Assembly (NCBI GenBank): GCA_030043855.1
Contig: JASHWW010000109.1
Coordinates: 1 to 15,966 of the forward strand
Direction: 5' to 3'
Source of the DNA: Thermoplasmata archaeon
GTDB lineage: Archaea > Thermoplasmatota > Thermoplasmata > Lutacidiplasmatales > UBA184
Length of the DNA: 15,966 nt
This document shows positions 14,004-15,966 of this stretch, piece by piece. Numbering within the stretch: the stretch's first letter is position 1; each line of letters starts with the position of its first letter. The translations under genes were made by a program, and so were the position numbers. A model generated the notes under the pieces. That model saw nothing but the letters and a program-made list of their open reading frames with translations, ran no database searches and was not told the origin of the DNA.

Positions 14004-14792
14004 CTACCGGTAGGCGATCGCGAACCGCCGGAGGAACGGGAACACGACCCGTCCGTCCGCCCGGAGGGGATACCGGTCGGCGATCTCGCGTCCGAGCTCG
14101 TCCAGGAATAGTTGGCGAGCGGCCGGTTCGGGAAGCTGCTGCAGGAGCGGGCGGAGTCCGGTGCCCTGGATCCAGTCCAGGATGGACCTCGCGTCCGGGA
14201 AGACGTGCGCGTAGACCGTGTCCCACATCTCGACTCGTCGGGCGGAAGGTCCGAGGACGTCGTAGTACGCCTCCGGACTCAGCACGTTCGCGATCGCCGG
14301 ATCGTCCCCCGACAGGCGGTCCCACGGTGTCCGGGACCGGAGGGCAGCGACCGCCGCGAGCCAGGCGGGCTCGGGCGAACCTCGGGCCGGGACCTGGAAG
14401 GCGAGCCCCCCGTTCTCGGCGACCCACGACCAGAGCCGGGGCAGCAGCGAACGGTGGTCGGGAAGCCACTGCAGCGCCGCGTTCGAGAAGACGAGGTCGT
14501 ACGGCGCGGTCGCCGACCACGTTCGCAGATCGGCGGCGACCCACTCCGTCGCGTCCGAGGACTTTCGGGCCGCCTCCAGCATCTCGGGCGAGCTGTCGAG
14601 GCCCGTGAGGTGGGCGGCCGGCCAACGTGCCCGCAGCACGGACGTGCTGCTGCCGGTGCCGCACCCGAGGTCGACGATCCGCGCGGGATTCGTCAGAGCG
14701 ACCCGATGGACCAGGTCGCGGCAAGGGAGGGTCCGTTCCTCCTCGAATTGCAGGTACCGCCGAGAGTCCCAGCGCTCGACCCGGGGCCCCAC
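14004..14792 (-). CDS. tam: Trans-aconitate 2-methyltransferase
   Basis: A 262-residue SAM-dependent methyltransferase that esterifies trans-aconitate, a spontaneous isomer of cis-aconitate that inhibits aconitase. It aligns by eye with E. coli Tam (about 252 residues) over nearly the whole length. Matching parts are WDSRRYLQFEEERTLPCRDL at the N terminus, the SAM motif VDLGCGTGSST (40-50), TGLDSSPEML (63-72), AADLRTW, FSNAALQWLPDH (102-113), EAYYDVLG, DWIQGTGLRP and QYP-like RYPL near the end. GTG 14792 fits both the homology and a CTATCC element about 29 bases upstream. Tam is best known from bacteria and yeast, so acquisition by transfer is plausible, though codon use looks native. No citrate-cycle gene is visible nearby. 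Confidence 0.9.
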   Translation of the reverse strand: MGPRVERWDSRRYLQFEEERTLPCRDLVHRVALTNPARIVDLGCGTGSSTSVLRARWPAAHLTGLDSSPEMLEAARKSSDATEWVAADLRTWSATAPYDLVFSNAALQWLPDHRSLLPRLWSWVAENGGLAFQVPARGSPEPAWLAAVAALRSRTPWDRLSGDDPAIANVLSPEAYYDVLGPSARRVEMWDTVYAHVFPDARSILDWIQGTGLRPLLQQLPEPAARQLFLDELGREIADRYPLRADGRVVFPFLRRFAIAYR

Positions 14793-14817
14793 GAGCCGGC
14801 GTCGACCGGGCCGCTCG

Positions 14818-14824
14818 GATAGCG
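14818..14824 (-). promoter_or_regulatory. Weak TATA-like box of the tam gene
   Basis: The minus strand reads CGCTATC. Taking its first T as -29 puts the transcript start exactly at GTG 14792. The match to a TATA consensus is weak and rests mainly on spacing. Confidence 0.3.
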
Positions 14825-14876
14825 ACTGCGGTCGACCGACCCGCGGGACCTCGGGACGGGTTCGGGAGTCCGGAGA

Positions 14877-15326
14877 CTACCGGTTGATCTCGACCAGGAG
14901 CACCCACGCTTCGGTGACGGTCACCAGGTAACAGACCAGCGTCGCGGGTACGAGCCAGACGCGCGCTTGGGTGGAACCGAACAGGAAGACGACCCCGGCG
15001 ATCACGATGAGCGCGCACGGGATCTGGATCTCGAGCGTGTGCCGGACGAGCCACGGCCGGAACTTCGGGTCGGAATGCTTCCAGGTCCGGCGTTCGATCT
15101 CGTCCAGGACGAACCAGAGGCTCACTCCGATCCCGAGCACCCCGATACCGTATTGGACGAGGGTCAGGCCGGGCACCAGGACCACCGTGTCGACGCCGAC
15201 GACCCCGAGGAGGAGCAGGAGCGCCTGCAGCCCCCGGTTGGCGACAAACGGGAGGCTGAGGATGCGGGTCAGGTTGATCGAGAGACCGACGAAGATGAGT
15301 CCCGTGAGCGCGGCCGCGGCGCCCAC
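14877..15326 (-). CDS. Small integral membrane protein of unknown function (149 residues from GTG; N terminus probably longer)
   Basis: Hydrophobic segments lie near residues 3-19, 33-51, 56-74, 98-117 and 122-146, giving about five membrane helices and a short charged loop (EIERRTWKHSDPKFRPW) between the third and fourth. The style GAAAALTGLIFVGLSINL matches widespread uncharacterised small membrane proteins. The reading frame continues upstream of GTG 15326 and encodes WDTFFSAEV directly before it, which I recall as part of the conserved N terminus of this group. Yet no ATG, GTG or TTG occurs in frame before the stop at 15546-15548. The true start may be non-canonical (ATC 15362), or the sequence may contain an error. 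Function is unknown. Confidence 0.75.
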   Translation of the reverse strand: MGAAAALTGLIFVGLSINLTRILSLPFVANRGLQALLLLLGVVGVDTVVLVPGLTLVQYGIGVLGIGVSLWFVLDEIERRTWKHSDPKFRPWLVRHTLEIQIPCALIVIAGVVFLFGSTQARVWLVPATLVCYLVTVTEAWVLLVEINR

Positions 15327-15382
15327 CTCCGCACTGAAGAACGTGTCCCAAGTCGTCGGGATCCCCTCCCCCGAACGCTCGC

Positions 15383-15395
15383 AAAGGAGCTTCCC
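15383..15395 (-). promoter_or_regulatory. Possible promoter box of the small membrane protein gene
   Basis: The minus strand reads GGGAAGCTCCTTT, resembling the GAA...CTTT layout of other boxes here. It predicts transcription from about 15356, upstream of the WDTFF segment but just downstream of the candidate ATC codon. The evidence is weak. Confidence 0.25.
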
Positions 15396-15417
15396 GCGCA
15401 GATAGCGCTCGCTCAGC

Positions 15418-15433
15418 TCCCCCTTTCGGGGGA
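15418..15433 (-). other. Short hairpin with a GAAA tetraloop
   Basis: On the minus strand the sequence UCCCCC-GAAA-GGGGGA can form a perfect 6-bp stem closed by a GNRA-type loop. It sits in the gap between the tRNA terminator and the membrane protein gene. No T-run follows, so it is not an obvious terminator, and its function is unknown. Confidence 0.45.
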
Positions 15434-15615
15434 TGATCGAGGGAGAGTAGCTGCCTCCCGGGCCCCCGTTGACGGACGGGCCGTTATGGACGTTTCCGAA
15501 TCTACTCCCACGCCACCTGGGCCCGACCGAACGTCCGGATCTCGCTCACATCCGAACTCGATTTGCCGTGGTTGGCCACATCGCGCACCAGTTCCCGCGT
15601 CGGTACGAACGGACC
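15434..15615. other. Intergenic stretch with nothing recognised
   Basis: The gap between the membrane protein gene and tRNA-Val is about 326 bases in total. It holds the GAAA hairpin at one end and the tRNA terminator at the other. In this central part I see no credible gene, RNA or repeat. Short open frames here have no supporting features, and one runs through the antisense of the tRNA. Confidence 0.5.
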
Positions 15616-15648
15616 CTCAAAATTTCACCCGTCGAGGAGAGGACGGGT
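15616..15648 (-). terminator. Probable terminator downstream of tRNA-Val
   Basis: On the minus strand ACCCGTC pairs with GACGGGT (inverted repeat arms 15642-15648 and 15627-15633, 8-base loop). It is followed by GAAATTTTGAG, a short T-run in an otherwise GC-rich region. It begins 4 bases past the tRNA 3' end. Archaeal terminators are usually just T-runs, so the hairpin may be supplementary. Confidence 0.5.
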
Positions 15649-15652
15649 CAGG

Positions 15653-15725
15653 TGGGCTCGGCCGGATTCGAACCGGCGATCTTCGCTGTGTGAGAGCGAC
15701 GTCTTAACCGCTGGACTACGAGCCC
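15653..15725 (-). tRNA. tRNA-Val, anticodon CAC
   Basis: A full 73-nt cloverleaf folds on the minus strand. The acceptor GGGCUCG pairs perfectly with CGAGCCC, followed by discriminator A. The D arm GUCC...AGAC has G18-G19 and a usual 13-22 mismatch. The anticodon stem UCGCU/AGCGA (5 bp) has loop CUCACAC with anticodon CAC. The variable loop is 5 nt and the T arm is GCCGG-UUCGAAU-CCGGC. The anticodon CAC reads GUG valine codons, which suits the GC-rich codon use. There is no intron, and the 3' CCA is not encoded and must be added by the CCA enzyme. Its promoter overlaps the end of the upstream LysO-like gene. Confidence 0.97.
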
Positions 15726-15748
15726 GGACCGCGCGAGGCGCGACAGGG

Positions 15749-15755
15749 CTTAATT
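15749..15755 (-). promoter_or_regulatory. TATA box of tRNA-Val
   Basis: The minus strand reads AATTAAG. Taking its first T as about -29 puts the transcript start at 15724-15725, matching the mature 5' end of the tRNA. It lies immediately downstream of the stop codon of the LysO-like gene (15757-15759). Confidence 0.6.
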
Positions 15756-15756
15756 C

Positions 15757-15966
15757 TCACGCCCCCGGAAGCGACAGCAGGAGCGGGAGGAGCAGGCTCG
15801 CGGCTACCGTGAGGATCAGCCCGCTCGCGACCGCCAAGCTACCGGCGTCCGGGTCGCCGTATCGCGTGACGAAGTAGAGCGTGGTGTCCATCGAGGTGGC
15901 TCCTCCCAGCGCCGTCAACCCGTCCCCGCCGAGCGACCGCCCGGTCAGCGGAGCCGTGACCATGGT
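15757..15966 (-). CDS. lysO: LysO-family lysine exporter, C-terminal fragment (partial)
   Basis: Only the last 70 residues are in the window; the 5' part lies beyond the right edge. The segment GGATSMDTTLYFVTRYG is the hallmark of the C-terminal half of LysO (DUF340) proteins, where an acidic/Thr motif follows a Gly-Gly turn. A final hydrophobic helix (ASGLILTVAASLLLPLLLSL) follows. E. coli LysO exports L-lysine and the toxic analogue thialysine across the cytoplasmic membrane. The internal ATG at 15963 is not proposed as the start, because the frame is open to the edge and the family is about 300 residues long. The TGA stop is directly followed by the tRNA-Val promoter. The identification rests on a short piece. 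Confidence 0.75.
   Translation of the reverse strand, partial: TMVTAPLTGRSLGGDGLTALGGATSMDTTLYFVTRYGDPDAGSLAVASGLILTVAASLLLPLLLSLPGA

Noticed and set aside
15469..15693. A 74-residue plus-strand frame ending GSAGFEPAIFAV
   Set aside because: That ending is the well-known mistranslation of the antisense strand of a tRNA T arm and anticodon region. The tRNA-Val at 15653-15725 explains it.

Overview
The window looks like chromosomal DNA of a GC-rich archaeon, most likely a member of Thermoplasmatota. Three observations point there. First, there is a giant secreted/anchored protein that combines a thermopsin-like domain, a parallel beta-helix and C-terminal 'ESGL..GT.W.V' repeats, a combination I associate with Thermoplasmata. 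Second, most start codons lie about 25-36 bases downstream of a TATA-like or CGAA...TTT box, with little or no Shine-Dalgarno sequence, as expected for leaderless archaeal transcripts. Third, the tRNA-Val gene lacks an encoded CCA and has an archaeal TATA box at the right distance. The lineage is inferred from protein style and promoter architecture, not from a marker gene.

Left part (1-5022): the 3' end of an unknown gene, then a sugar-phosphate nucleotidyltransferase. This converges on a two-gene minus-strand operon: a class III PLP aminotransferase, followed by a zinc-dependent medium-chain dehydrogenase joined by an ATGA overlap. A small unknown protein is transcribed divergently from that operon, and its 3' end overlaps a convergent second (class I/II) aminotransferase.

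Middle (5065-11800): an ArsB/NhaD-type anion or cation transporter (minus), a divergent stand-alone HNH endonuclease-like protein, and the 1607-residue surface protein. The surface protein has a signal segment, thermopsin-like domain, beta-helix, five tandem Ig-like/PEGA-like repeats, Ser-rich stalk, one C-terminal membrane anchor and a short cytoplasmic tail. It carries about 47 N-glycosylation sequons, no cysteine, and almost no Lys or Arg in over 1000 residues. It is the most distinctive object in the window.

Right part (11889-15966): a small F420/NADP oxidoreductase-like gene converges on a series of separately promoted minus-strand genes. These are a universal stress protein, a lone cyclic-nucleotide-binding domain, a 94-residue Cys-containing small protein, trans-aconitate 2-methyltransferase, and a small membrane protein whose apparent true N terminus has no canonical start codon. 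They are followed by tRNA-Val(CAC) with its own TATA box and a hairpin terminator, and by the C-terminal end of a LysO-like lysine exporter cut by the window edge.

Most of this is housekeeping or metabolic accessory content. I see no CRISPR array, IS element, phage module or defence island.
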